A stretch of DNA of 63,924 bases from assembly GCA_002344895.1 (NCBI GenBank), contig DDUR01000089.1:1-63924 (forward strand). The letters are read 5' to 3'. The number at the start of each line of letters is the position of its first letter. The first letter of the stretch is position 1. The DNA is from Ignavibacteria bacterium UBA2333 (GTDB lineage Bacteria; Bacteroidota; Ignavibacteria; Kapaibacteriales; Kapaibacteriaceae). The translations under genes and the position numbers were made by a program. The notes below the pieces were generated by a model, which had not been told where the DNA came from, did not search any database, and saw only the letters and a list, made by a program, of their open reading frames with translations. Of this stretch, positions 46,939 to 55,816 are shown piece by piece.

Positions 46939-46988
46939 ATGCCATGGGCAACGGAAGCAGATGATATTCTGCACGATGTCCATGGCAT
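46939..46988. terminator. Inverted repeat between convergent genes
   Basis: ATGCCATGG (46939-46947) and CCATGGCAT (46980-46988) form a perfect 9-bp stem, with an inner GCAG/CTGC stem. It sits between the convergent M61 and TrmH genes and may stop transcription from both sides. There is no T-run, so this is tentative. Confidence 0.4.
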
Positions 46989-47051
46989 TGCTGCGTGTTG
47001 AGTTGTGTTGAATTCAGCCGTGTTGTGCTGTGATAAGCCGAGATGTGATAT

Positions 47052-47744
47052 CTAGCGCAGATACCAGTCTTTCCGGTATCGGTCGTAGTCCTCATCGGTG
47101 AGCTGACGTTTCGTATACATTCCGGCTGCAGTCCGCTGACGCATCGCCTCAAACAACGTCACCGCGCACGCAACACTGATGTTCAGTGATTGAACAATAC
47201 CACGTTGTGGAATGAGCACATTTCCATCCGCTGCTGCAAGAGCTTCATCCGATACACCGTCGTGTTCGTTTCCGAATACAATTGCCGTGGGTTGAGTAAG
47301 GTCAAGGTCGTAGATCGACTGGGCATCAGCCGACATGTGAGTTGTATAGATACGAAAGCCGCGATCTCGTAACGCCGTAAAACATGCGTGAATATGTGTG
47401 TGCAGTTCTACATCGACCCACTTACGTGCACTTGCCGACGACTTTCCACCGAGAGTCGGAAATGGCTGATTCTCTGAATAGACTCCATGAATGTTCAGAA
47501 CGCCGGTTGCATCACACGACCGTACGACGGCACCGATGTTATGCGGGTCGTGAACATTTTCAAGAACAATGGTGAGTGTTGGCTGGCGCTGACCTAGAAC
47601 GGCATCAAGTTTTGCTGCGCGTTCTGGGGTGATAACGTTTGAGATCGAGTCATTGATCACATTCGAGATCACATTCGAGATCACATTCGAGTCCACATTC
47701 GAGATCACATTCGAGTCCACATCAGAACTCTCCGTAGAGCTCAT
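47052..47744 (-). CDS. TrmH/SpoU-family RNA 2'-O-methyltransferase
   Basis: A 230-residue SPOUT methyltransferase that methylates a ribose 2'-OH in tRNA (TrmH, G18) or rRNA. Core motifs are LENVHDPHNIGAVVRSCDATGV near residue 61, the SAM-knot segment IVFGNEHDGVS and IPQRGIVQSLNISVACAV. The C-terminal YTKRQLTDEDYDRYRKDWYLR resembles tRNA Gm18 enzymes. The N-terminal 38 residues are a low-complexity SNVI/SNVD repeat encoded by a 12-bp minisatellite. The ATG overlaps the nuoD stop by 4 bases. Confidence 0.88.
   Translation of the reverse strand: MSSTESSDVDSNVISNVDSNVISNVISNVINDSISNVITPERAAKLDAVLGQRQPTLTIVLENVHDPHNIGAVVRSCDATGVLNIHGVYSENQPFPTLGGKSSASARKWVDVELHTHIHACFTALRDRGFRIYTTHMSADAQSIYDLDLTQPTAIVFGNEHDGVSDEALAAADGNVLIPQRGIVQSLNISVACAVTLFEAMRQRTAAGMYTKRQLTDEDYDRYRKDWYLR
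47659..47718 (-). repeat. 12-bp minisatellite in the TrmH-family gene
   Basis: Five tandem 12-bp units of ACATTCGAGATC or ACATTCGAGTCC. Because the unit is a multiple of three, copy-number change keeps the frame and only lengthens or shortens the SNVI/SNVD tail at the N-terminus. Confidence 0.9.
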
Positions 47745-49030
47745 TTGTCGGCCTCGCCCATCACGGGATCAATTGATCCGATGATGGCGACAACGTCGGA
47801 GACCATCGAGCCCTCGGCCATAAACTTGAGCGCTTGAAGATTACTTGATGATGGCGAACGAATCTTCAGTTTCCATGGATGGCCGGTACCATCGCTGACA
47901 ATAAAGAAGCCGAGTTCACCCTTTGGTGATTCGATTGCAGTATATGTCTCACCTACGGGTGGCTGCACACCAAAGTTGATGAGCATAAAATCACTGATGA
48001 GTTCTTCCATCTTCGTGTAGATCTCTGCCTTACGAACCTGTACCTTGTTCGGCTCATCTGCAAGGATGGCTGTACGTGGCATGGTTTCCAGGCGATCAAT
48101 ACACTGATGAACAATCTTCAGTGATTCCCAGATTTCCTGATCACGGCACATGTACCGTGCATAGCAGTCTCCATCATTCATCGTGATGACGTCAAAATCA
48201 ACCTGGTCGTAGAACATATACGGTTGATCACGGCGGAGATCACGATTAATACCGGAACCGCGCAGTGTTGGTCCGGTTAATCCTAACGACACGGCCTTGT
48301 CGGCTGGCATATAGCCAGTTCCGGCCATACGTTCGATAAAGATGCGATTACGATTTACAAGCTTTTCAGCGTTACGATGCTCTTCAGGGAAGGCATTCGC
48401 CCATGCACGAATGTCGCGTAGGACGTCGTCGGGAATGTCATTAGCAACACCACCAATACGTGTAAACGACGTCGTAAACCGTGCTCCACAGATTCGTTCA
48501 AACAGATCGTAGAGTTTTTCGCGTTCGGTGAATGTCCATAGGAAGACCGTCATCGCACCAACGTCCATACACGTTGCTCCGATGGCAAGCAAATGACTCG
48601 AAATCCGGGCCAGCTCACAGCACAACATTCTAATCCACTGGGCACGATCAGGGACGGAAATCGCTGCGGCCTTTTCAACGGCCATTGCAATGCCGACGTT
48701 GTTCGACAGAGGAGCTAGATAGTCGAGACGATCCGTGTGAGGAATGAATTCGTGGAACGTGGCATTCTCTGCCAGCTTCTCAAAACCACGGTGGAGATAT
48801 CCCAATTCCGGCACACACTTGACAACGGTCTCACCATCAAGGCGGAGTAGTACACGAAGTACACCGTGTGTGGCTGGATGTTGTGGACCCATGTTGAGAA
48901 CCATATCGTTCTCAATCGGATCCTCAAACATTGCCACCGTATCCTTATCCATCACCTCGCGGAGAATCTTACTCTGGCGGAGTTTCTCAACGCGTTCGAT
49001 GGTAGCTGAGTTCGAGACGGGAAGGGACAT
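47741..49030 (-). CDS. nuoD: NADH-quinone oxidoreductase subunit D
   Basis: A 429-residue 49-kDa-type subunit of complex I, forming part of the quinone site with NuoB. Conserved segments are MVLNMGPQHPATHGVLRVLL near residue 43, ELGYLHRGFEKLAE near residue 75, and the C-terminal ending SIDPVMGEADK (usual form GSIDPVLGEVDR). No nuoA, B, C or other subunit gene is next to it, which is unusual because nuoD is normally inside the nuo operon. It is translationally coupled to the downstream TrmH-family gene. Confidence 0.95.
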   Translation of the reverse strand: MSLPVSNSATIERVEKLRQSKILREVMDKDTVAMFEDPIENDMVLNMGPQHPATHGVLRVLLRLDGETVVKCVPELGYLHRGFEKLAENATFHEFIPHTDRLDYLAPLSNNVGIAMAVEKAAAISVPDRAQWIRMLCCELARISSHLLAIGATCMDVGAMTVFLWTFTEREKLYDLFERICGARFTTSFTRIGGVANDIPDDVLRDIRAWANAFPEEHRNAEKLVNRNRIFIERMAGTGYMPADKAVSLGLTGPTLRGSGINRDLRRDQPYMFYDQVDFDVITMNDGDCYARYMCRDQEIWESLKIVHQCIDRLETMPRTAILADEPNKVQVRKAEIYTKMEELISDFMLINFGVQPPVGETYTAIESPKGELGFFIVSDGTGHPWKLKIRSPSSSNLQALKFMAEGSMVSDVVAIIGSIDPVMGEADK

Positions 49031-49078
49031 GTCGGGCTCGTTATTCGGTGATGAGTAGCAAATATCGCAACATCATCA

Positions 49079-49918
49079 TTATCGTCGACCGTTCCGTCGT
49101 ACTGGTTCCGTCATTGATTCCGGTCGATGTGTCAGTAGCCATTCGCGAATACGCTTTGTTATGTCTGGTATAGGCCAGTGTCCGCCGTCAAACGGAACAA
49201 AGACGTGGCGCACTCCAGCTGCACCGAGGGCGAGTGAAATTTCATTTCCTACTGAAAACGGAACAACGTTATCTGACCGACCATGAGTGACAAGCATCTC
49301 AATGTTACGCTCGCGGAGCATTGAATACCTCGAATACACATCGGCCTCGGGATACATACTGGCGCACATCGTCACAACCGTCAGAATATCATCCGGATAC
49401 CGAGTCGCCAGAACATGTGCGTAAAAACCACCTTGAGAAAAACCGATAACCATCGGCCGCTCCATGGTCACGGGCAGATTACGCTGAGCATCCAGGATAG
49501 CATCACGGTACCACGCAACGGTAAGGTCAATTGTACGCGCACGTAATGAATCCGGTGCACCGATGGCATCAGACATGCCGGTGTACTTCTGTTTTCCTTC
49601 AGCGATGCTCTCTGTCCACTTTAAATAAGGTGCCTCAGGACAAATGTAGATCACATCATTCAGGTCAAGCTCTCGAGCCCAGGCCAACATCGTTTCTGGA
49701 CCATGACCGTTACCATGGAGCAGCACAACTAGACGGTAGGTTGTATCGGAACGCATGTTGTTCGGAAACAACACGGTGTACCGGCCAAGGCGAGATTGAG
49801 GTGCAAAACGCGTTTCGATGCGAACGTCGGACATTTGGGCGGAGACGATGTGGCCAAATACCAGAAATGTGCAGAGGGCAACACCTACGTGAACGACCCA
49901 GGAAAATGAACGTACCAT
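49079..49918 (-). CDS. Secreted alpha/beta-hydrolase (esterase)
   Basis: A 279-residue exported hydrolase of the carboxylesterase/phospholipase group. A signal peptide (VHVGVALCTFLVFGHIVSAQ) is followed by the oxyanion region VVLLHGNGHGPE, the nucleophile Ser in GFSQGGFYAH, the acid Asp in THGRSDNVVP and the catalytic His in FDGGHWPIPD. It is probably periplasmic or surface-exposed; the substrate is unknown. The ATG at 49918 gives a proper signal peptide. A longer frame would run into the palindromic repeat upstream. Confidence 0.85.
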   Translation of the reverse strand: MVRSFSWVVHVGVALCTFLVFGHIVSAQMSDVRIETRFAPQSRLGRYTVLFPNNMRSDTTYRLVVLLHGNGHGPETMLAWARELDLNDVIYICPEAPYLKWTESIAEGKQKYTGMSDAIGAPDSLRARTIDLTVAWYRDAILDAQRNLPVTMERPMVIGFSQGGFYAHVLATRYPDDILTVVTMCASMYPEADVYSRYSMLRERNIEMLVTHGRSDNVVPFSVGNEISLALGAAGVRHVFVPFDGGHWPIPDITKRIREWLLTHRPESMTEPVRRNGRR

Positions 49919-49939
49919 GGGACACTCCAAAACGCAAAC

Positions 49940-50060
49940 GGCGACCGTAAGGTCGCCGACAATTAACACTGGCGACCATAAGGTCGCCGACAATCAACAC
50001 TGGCGACCGTAAGGTCGCCGACACGTAACGCTGGCGAATCTTGGTCGCCGTTGGTTAATG
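49940..50060. repeat. Tandem 31-bp palindromic repeat
   Basis: Three 31-bp units and a degenerate fourth, starting at 49940, 49971, 50002 and 50033. Each begins with the inverted repeat GGCGACC-4 bases-GGTCGCC, followed by a 13-base tail (GACAATTAACACT in unit 1). It lies just 3' of the tRNA-Leu/Ser genes and 5' of the esterase. Each unit can form a 7-bp hairpin. The changes between units mostly fall in the loop and tail, so the stem is kept. Confidence 0.9.
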
Positions 50061-50094
50061 TTTGCCCGGCGCTGACAGTGTCGCCGTGGGCCTG

Positions 50095-50178
50095 TGGGCG
50101 AGGTGGGACTTGAACCCACACGTCCTTTCGAACACGGGCTTCTGAGACCCGCCTGTCTGCCAATTTCAGCACTCGCCC
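50095..50178 (-). tRNA. tRNA-Leu (CAG)
   Basis: Minus-strand cloverleaf with acceptor GGGCGAG/CTCGCCC, a long variable arm (GTTCGAAAGGACGTG region), anticodon loop TCTCAGAA with anticodon CAG, and T-arm GGGTTCAAGTCCC. The discriminator is A. The long variable arm fits a class II tRNA. Confidence 0.95.
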
Positions 50179-50186
50179 CACTGCAG

Positions 50187-50273
50187 CGGAGAGGGAGGGA
50201 TTCGAACCCTCGATAGCATTGCTGCTATAACGGTTTTCGAGACCGCCCGATTCAACCACTCTCGCACCTCTCC
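50187..50273 (-). tRNA. tRNA-Ser (CGA)
   Basis: Minus-strand class II tRNA, 87 bases, with acceptor GGAGAGG/CCTCTCC, anticodon loop TCTCGAAAA with anticodon CGA, a long variable arm (TAGCAGCAATGCTA) and T-arm GAGGGTTCGAATCCCTC. The discriminator is G, as usual for Ser. It precedes tRNA-Leu by 8 bases, so both are on one transcript. Confidence 0.95.
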
Positions 50274-50297
50274 ACTCGGCAGCTCTTTGTGGGACGG

Positions 50298-50305
50298 CGA
50301 ACTTA
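50298..50305 (-). promoter_or_regulatory. Promoter -7 box of the tRNA-Ser/Leu pair
   Basis: Minus strand TAAGTTCG is a one-mismatch TAnnTTTG box, 24 bases before the tRNA-Ser 5' end. It is close in form to the tRNA-Gly box. Confidence 0.4.
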
Positions 50306-50329
50306 CGGAAAGTCGCGGAAACGACATTG

Positions 50330-51385
50330 TCACGACGTAAGCTCTTCACGTAGCTGGAGATAGCTATCATAACGCTGTGGGTCAATCTCCCCCTCTTCTA
50401 CGGCCTGTTTTACGGCACAGCCCGGTTCGTGCGTATGCGTACAGGGAGAGAATCTACAGGAGGGGGTAAAGGGGGCAAATTCCTCGAAATACCACGGTAA
50501 CTCGTCAAGATCGAGCTCCCACATACCAAACTCGCGGATACCCGGTGAATCCACCACCGTTCCACCGTTCGGCAGCGGAATGACGAGGGCGGCCGTGGTT
50601 GTATGTCGACCCTTTTCGTATTTCCGGGATACGGCACCTACACGTTGCCGGCTCTCGGTCAGGACGTTGATGAGTGATGACTTCCCTACTCCTGACGGGC
50701 CGCTAAAGAGTGTTGAGACTCCGATAAGGTCTAATCGCAGCTCCTCCAGTCCCTCACCGGTAACAGCGCTGACAAAATGAACCGGAATACCGATGTCGAC
50801 ATAGGCCTGAAAGTCGTCCACGATGTCCTGCCGGAATTCAGCGGGTATCAGTTCACACTTGTTCAGGACAATCATCGGGTCAAGATCACCCTTATCAGCT
50901 GCGATAAGGTATCGGTCAATCAGCCGCCGATGATAATCCGGCTCAACAAAGGCCACAACGATACAAAGGCGGTCGACGTTGGCTACGACAACCTGCCCCT
51001 TTCGCGCCTTACCAACGGCCTTCCGAAACAGCAGTGTTCGCCGTTCCTCAACGGCGACAATCGTTGCTGTGGCATCTCCGAGGGCATTCGACGTTGTATC
51101 CGGAACGATATGCACATAGTCACCAACCGTCACGAGGGTCTCGGAATGGGGTGAACTCACGGTACCCGATAACGTGCAGACGAAGAGGTCATCTCCAACG
51201 GAGACAATCCAGGAAGGTCCTGCCGCCGTCACAACGGTTCCGCGAAGTGATCCTTCGGGTACGTCTTCGCGGACCTTTACGACGGATCGAGTGCGGGGTG
51301 CAATTCGGGTACGGTCTCGGATTCGTGACCGATAATGGCCGTCGTCATCGGTTTCAGAAGGGTTCAGACGCGGTCGGCGGGCCAC
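50330..51385 (-). CDS. rsgA: Ribosome small-subunit biogenesis GTPase RsgA
   Basis: A 351-residue circularly permuted GTPase that acts in late 30S maturation. The motif order is permuted: NKCE (G4) near residue 164, then GPSGVGKSSLIN (G1) near residue 227, then DSPGIREFG (G3) near residue 280. The zinc site is CRFSPCTHTHEPGC near residue 307. An N-terminal OB-fold precedes the GTPase. The start is a GTG at 51385. The GGGGGTAAAGGGGGC motif at 50462-50476 codes for FAPFTPS just before the zinc site. It is divergent from recJ. Confidence 0.94.
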   Translation of the reverse strand: MARRPRLNPSETDDDGHYRSRIRDRTRIAPRTRSVVKVREDVPEGSLRGTVVTAAGPSWIVSVGDDLFVCTLSGTVSSPHSETLVTVGDYVHIVPDTTSNALGDATATIVAVEERRTLLFRKAVGKARKGQVVVANVDRLCIVVAFVEPDYHRRLIDRYLIAADKGDLDPMIVLNKCELIPAEFRQDIVDDFQAYVDIGIPVHFVSAVTGEGLEELRLDLIGVSTLFSGPSGVGKSSLINVLTESRQRVGAVSRKYEKGRHTTTAALVIPLPNGGTVVDSPGIREFGMWELDLDELPWYFEEFAPFTPSCRFSPCTHTHEPGCAVKQAVEEGEIDPQRYDSYLQLREELTS

Positions 51386-51410
51386 AGGATGAGATTCGTG
51401 TGTATGAAGG

Positions 51411-51440
51411 TTGACACAAGTGGGTTGTAGGTCGTATCTT
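51411..51440 (+). promoter_or_regulatory. Sigma70-like promoter of recJ
   Basis: TTGACA (51411-51416) and TATCTT (51435-51440) with an 18-base spacer, in the rsgA-recJ divergent gap and about 34 bases before the recJ start. Confidence 0.5.
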
Positions 51441-51473
51441 ACGGGCAGTTTTTGTCAATATAGCAGGTCATCG

Positions 51474-53171
51474 GTGAACTATCGATGGGTCTTTAAGGAA
51501 ACACTTGATGAACATGCCGTCAACAGACTAAACCACGAACTCCACATCCCGCAGGCGATTGCGCGCGTCCTCGTTGGCCGCGGCATGACGTCGGTGGACG
51601 ATGTGGTGCACTTTTTTGAGCCCGATCTTGGGGCCCTTCATGATCCGTTCCTTATGGACGACATGGAGGCCGCCGTTGAGAGGATCGAACGTGCACTCGA
51701 TCAGCAAGAGCTGATCTGGATTCATGGCGACTACGATGTGGACGGGACATCGAGTACGGCAATGATGCTCCATTTCCTGAAGGAACTTGGAGCTAGGGCC
51801 GACTATCACATTCCGAGTCGGATGGACGAGGGCTTTGGCTTTACGCCCCTATCCGTCGAACGTGCACGCGAAGCCGGTGCGACGATCATCATCACCGTCG
51901 ACGTCGGCATCACGGCAGTAAAGGCCGTTGAGCGGGCCACTGAACTTGGTATCGACGTTATCATCTGCGACCACCACCAGGCAGCCGAAGGGTTACCCGA
52001 AGCTGCGGCTGTACTTGATCCCATCAAACCAGGCTGTGACTATCCGTTTAAGGACCTTGCCGCCTGCGGTGTGGCGTTTAAACTCTTACAGGCCTTGAGT
52101 TTACGTCGAGGACGTCCGGAACTGGCCCTGACCTACCTGGACTTTGTGGCAATTGCCTCTGCAGCCGATATCGCCCCCCTGTCGGGCGAAAACCGAATCC
52201 TCTCTCATTTCGGCCTGCTCTATCTGAACTCAAAACCCCGTCCCGGACTCAAGGGTTTGATTGATTGTGCCGGCCTGACGGTGGGACAGATCAATAACTC
52301 CAGCATTATCTTTGGGTTAGCGCCACGAATTAATGCGGCTGGACGCCTCGGTGATCCGCGCCGTGCCGTTGAAATGATGGTGCAGGAAGACGAAATCATT
52401 GCGTTCCGCATCGCCCAGGAACTCGAACACGATAATCGACTACGTCGTGCCATTGACGAAGAGACCTTCGAAGAAGCCGAACACGAAGCGGCTGCCATTC
52501 TGTCGAACGGCAATGTCCGTTCCCTTGTCCTCCATCGTCAGGGCTGGCATGCCGGCGTGATTGGCATTGTGGCCTCCCGACTCGTCGAGCGTTTCCACCT
52601 GCCATCAATCATGCTCACGTCGATTGATGGCATTGCCAAAGGCTCCGCACGGTCCATCAAGGACTTCGATATCCACAGTGCCCTCAAACAATGTGAAGAT
52701 CTGCTGATTGAATACGGTGGCCACAAACATGCTGCCGGCCTGTCCCTTCGCGAAGAACACATTGCGGAACTCCGATTCCGCCTTGATGAGATTGCCCGAG
52801 ATCACCTCACCAAGGACGAGATCATGGCCGAAATCGCCATCGATACCGAACTTTCGCTCAACGAGCTATCTCCTTCATTTTTCAAGTACTTGTCGAAGTT
52901 TGCTCCGTATGGTTATAGCAACCACCGTCCGGTCTTCTTCAGTCGAAATGTTGTGTCTGCTAACGGCGTTAAGATCGTTGGTAACAACCACTTAAAGTTC
53001 CGCGCTATACAAAAGAACTTTGCCATTGACGCCATCGGCTTTAATCTTGGTCACAAGATCAACGAATGCAGCCATGGCAAGCCGTTTTCCGTTGTGTATA
53101 CACTCGAAGAGAATCTGTTTAACGGCACCACCACGCCTCAGCTTCGTATTAAGGACATTCGTCCGGAGTAA
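51474..53171 (+). CDS. recJ: Single-stranded-DNA-specific exonuclease RecJ
   Basis: A 565-residue 5'-3' ssDNA exonuclease used in recombination and mismatch repair. DHH-family motifs are GDYDVDGTSST near residue 80, DVGIT near residue 142 and CDHHQA near residue 163. The DHHA1 motif GGHKHAAGLS is near residue 418, with a C-terminal OB-fold. The start is taken as the GTG at 51474 (NYRWVFKETLDEHAV) because the upstream frame includes the promoter. The next gene begins 5 bases after its stop, so recJ and the helicase are probably cotranscribed. Confidence 0.94.
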   Translation: MNYRWVFKETLDEHAVNRLNHELHIPQAIARVLVGRGMTSVDDVVHFFEPDLGALHDPFLMDDMEAAVERIERALDQQELIWIHGDYDVDGTSSTAMMLHFLKELGARADYHIPSRMDEGFGFTPLSVERAREAGATIIITVDVGITAVKAVERATELGIDVIICDHHQAAEGLPEAAAVLDPIKPGCDYPFKDLAACGVAFKLLQALSLRRGRPELALTYLDFVAIASAADIAPLSGENRILSHFGLLYLNSKPRPGLKGLIDCAGLTVGQINNSSIIFGLAPRINAAGRLGDPRRAVEMMVQEDEIIAFRIAQELEHDNRLRRAIDEETFEEAEHEAAAILSNGNVRSLVLHRQGWHAGVIGIVASRLVERFHLPSIMLTSIDGIAKGSARSIKDFDIHSALKQCEDLLIEYGGHKHAAGLSLREEHIAELRFRLDEIARDHLTKDEIMAEIAIDTELSLNELSPSFFKYLSKFAPYGYSNHRPVFFSRNVVSANGVKIVGNNHLKFRAIQKNFAIDAIGFNLGHKINECSHGKPFSVVYTLEENLFNGTTTPQLRIKDIRPE

Positions 53172-53176
53172 GTGCC

Positions 53177-55816
53177 ATGCCGCCCACGACGTCGTCTATT
53201 CGCCTGGGCGCGACGGACTTTGTTATCCTTGAGCCAGACATCATTGTTGATGTGACGGAAGCGGCAGCAGCCGTGCGGCATAACAGCCCTCCATCCTTCG
53301 ACATTGTCCTCGCCCGACGTTTTGAACGTCGTATCCCCACAATTTCCACACTCGTTGGCGCAATGGTGAATGAGGCTGTGGATATCCTCATTACGTCACC
53401 CGATATCAAGGACAACGAGCTCTGGGAAAGAATGTACGCTGAGCATCGTTATGCTATTGTCATTGCTCGAGATACATCGATCTCAGAACGTACTGTCCAA
53501 GACATGGTAATGGCCAGGTTTTCCACACTACGTCGGCAGACAGATCTGTGGAAAGGTCACAATGTTGTTGTCGAACAAGCCATTATCTCACCAAAAATTG
53601 GCCTCCAGGGACGTCTGGATATCGTTGTGGAAAACGCCGGGAGGCTCGACCTTCTGGAGCTGAAATCCGGCAAACGGTCCTCCACGTCGGCTGATCAATA
53701 CCGAGCCCAGCTGGCAGCCTATGCCCTGTTGTTTGACCTGGCCGATTTGGGAGATCGGGGGCGGACAGCTTTATGGTATAGTGGCGAACCAGATTCTGCG
53801 GCGGCATTTGAGGATATAACAGACCTGGCAGAATGGCAACGACGGTTACTCGAAGCTCGTAACATGATTGTTGAACGAGATTTGGAGATCACCCGTCGGC
53901 GGTCTGGTCCTTTCCAGAACATTAACTCCCGGGCAGGTAACCTTGCCACACATCAGCGAACGGCACTTGCCAACCTCCACGATGGATTTGCCTCGTTAAA
54001 TGCCACGGAAAAGCTCGTTTTTCGGGCGTGGATGGCATTTCTCACGGCTGAATCGGATGCACAGCGACGTGGTGACCAGACCGGACGGTCGATGGCCTCT
54101 TTGTGGAGGCTGACGGTCGACGAAAAACGATCGGAACCAACCACACTGACCGACCTTCGGCTGGTGGCCATCGACGAAGAACGACGGCACATTGAACTCG
54201 AACAGTCCAAAACCATAACCGATACGCTCTCTGCACTCCGTGTAGGAGACCAGATCCTGCTTGTCCACGCATCGGAACTGAACAACACCGACGCCATCGT
54301 CGTCCGTCGCGGTAACATCACGTCGATTTCGCCGCCTACGTCACGGCGTGGCACAGTCGTTACTCTTTCCCTGCTGGGGCCCCTTTCGCCCCTTGCCCAA
54401 AACTCCGGCTGGATTCTTGAGGCAGACTCAGGAGATAGTCTCACAAAGCGGACAACGTCGGCTCTTGCCGAGTGGATTTCTCAGTCGCGCACAGACGTGC
54501 GGCGGAGATTACTCGGCATGTTACCACCACGAACGCGTCAGGCAACTTCCGTTCTCACAGACGGACTACATCCGGAACAGGCAGACGTCGTACGTGCTGC
54601 CTTAGAGAGTAATGACTGGTTTCTTATCCAGGGTCCACCCGGAACGGGCAAAACCTCAACCGTCATCCGTGCCCTGGTAACGTCACTCGTCGCCGATCCT
54701 GGAGAACGGATTCTCTTACTTGCCTGGACAAACCGGGCCACAGACGAATTGATGGACATGGTCCATCGAGCTGGGCTCTCCGACCGGGCCATCCGCCTTA
54801 CCGGCAAATCCGGAGCACGTCGGCCACGCACACTTCGCCAGATCTTTTCCGACCACGAACCTGACGAGGCTGAACAGATCGTTCGAACCGCACCAATTGT
54901 GGTATCGACAATCAGCTCGATAATCTCTCAACCGTCCATTTTTACCTTCGGGCGATTTACGACGGCCATTGTTGACGAGGCCTCACAGGTACTCGAACCC
55001 GTCCTTGCTGGTGTGTTAGCACATACAAACCGATCCATCCTGGTCGGTGACGCGAACCAGTTGCCAGCCGTTGTCCTGCAAGCCGAAGAACACCGCGTTG
55101 TTGACCATGCGGACCTAGAAAACATTGGGATGTATCGACTCGATACGAGTCTGTTTGAACGCCTCCAGGAGCTGGCCCATCGGCGTGGTTGGACACAGGT
55201 ACTTGGCAGATTACATCGTCAGGGAAGAATGCACCAGGATATCCAGAATGTTGCATCGGCGATGTTTTACGACGGTCGCCTAGATGTTTGCCATGACCGG
55301 CAGACAGCGTCATCAACACTCTACGGATTCCCATCTCGAGCCACAGCCATCAACGTTATAGGTACCGTTCAGGACCATGGACGGGCAGCTGCAAAACTTG
55401 CTTGGGACCTCGCCCACCGTTTTCCAAACCAGAGTATCGGCGTGATCTCGCCATTTCGGGCACAGAACAATCTGATCCTCTCGGCCCTAGCTGAAAAAGG
55501 GTCGGACGTTCTTGACCGCGTTACGGTAGATACCGTAGAGCGATTCCAGGGTTCGGAACGCGACATCATCGTCTTTGTGCCATCCGTAACCACACCTTCG
55601 GAACTTGACACCATCATCAGCGACGTTGTGGTCGAAGGGCGTCACGTGGACCGAAAACTCAACGTTGCCATTACGCGGGCACGCGAACAACTTATCATCC
55701 TGGGTGACCTCTCCGTGCTCCGGAATTCGGATATCTATGCCCGAATGTTGTCAATGCTTTCCGTTTCGTATCTTGACGTGTTGGAGAGGGTTCAATCCGA
55801 AAGGGTTCAGCAATGA
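53177..55816 (+). CDS. Dna2-like nuclease-helicase fusion
   Basis: An 879-residue protein joining an N-terminal PD-(D/E)XK nuclease domain to a C-terminal UPF1-like superfamily 1 helicase. The nuclease motif is GRLDIV (about residue 145) and LELKSGK (about residue 160). The helicase has GPPGTGKTST near residue 485, VDEASQ near residue 600, GDANQLPAV near residue 631 and VERFQGSERDIIV and NVAITRARE at the C-terminus. Dna2 and Cas4 normally have four Cys holding an iron-sulfur cluster by the nuclease; here the nuclease half has no Cys at all. It probably processes DNA ends or replication intermediates. Downstream of recJ. Confidence 0.85.
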   Translation: MPPTTSSIRLGATDFVILEPDIIVDVTEAAAAVRHNSPPSFDIVLARRFERRIPTISTLVGAMVNEAVDILITSPDIKDNELWERMYAEHRYAIVIARDTSISERTVQDMVMARFSTLRRQTDLWKGHNVVVEQAIISPKIGLQGRLDIVVENAGRLDLLELKSGKRSSTSADQYRAQLAAYALLFDLADLGDRGRTALWYSGEPDSAAAFEDITDLAEWQRRLLEARNMIVERDLEITRRRSGPFQNINSRAGNLATHQRTALANLHDGFASLNATEKLVFRAWMAFLTAESDAQRRGDQTGRSMASLWRLTVDEKRSEPTTLTDLRLVAIDEERRHIELEQSKTITDTLSALRVGDQILLVHASELNNTDAIVVRRGNITSISPPTSRRGTVVTLSLLGPLSPLAQNSGWILEADSGDSLTKRTTSALAEWISQSRTDVRRRLLGMLPPRTRQATSVLTDGLHPEQADVVRAALESNDWFLIQGPPGTGKTSTVIRALVTSLVADPGERILLLAWTNRATDELMDMVHRAGLSDRAIRLTGKSGARRPRTLRQIFSDHEPDEAEQIVRTAPIVVSTISSIISQPSIFTFGRFTTAIVDEASQVLEPVLAGVLAHTNRSILVGDANQLPAVVLQAEEHRVVDHADLENIGMYRLDTSLFERLQELAHRRGWTQVLGRLHRQGRMHQDIQNVASAMFYDGRLDVCHDRQTASSTLYGFPSRATAINVIGTVQDHGRAAAKLAWDLAHRFPNQSIGVISPFRAQNNLILSALAEKGSDVLDRVTVDTVERFQGSERDIIVFVPSVTTPSELDTIISDVVVEGRHVDRKLNVAITRAREQLIILGDLSVLRNSDIYARMLSMLSVSYLDVLERVQSERVQQ

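Noticed and set aside
49940..50060. Regular repeats that resemble a CRISPR array
   Set aside because: Units are directly adjacent with similar tails, there are no variable spacers of constant length, and no cas genes are nearby.
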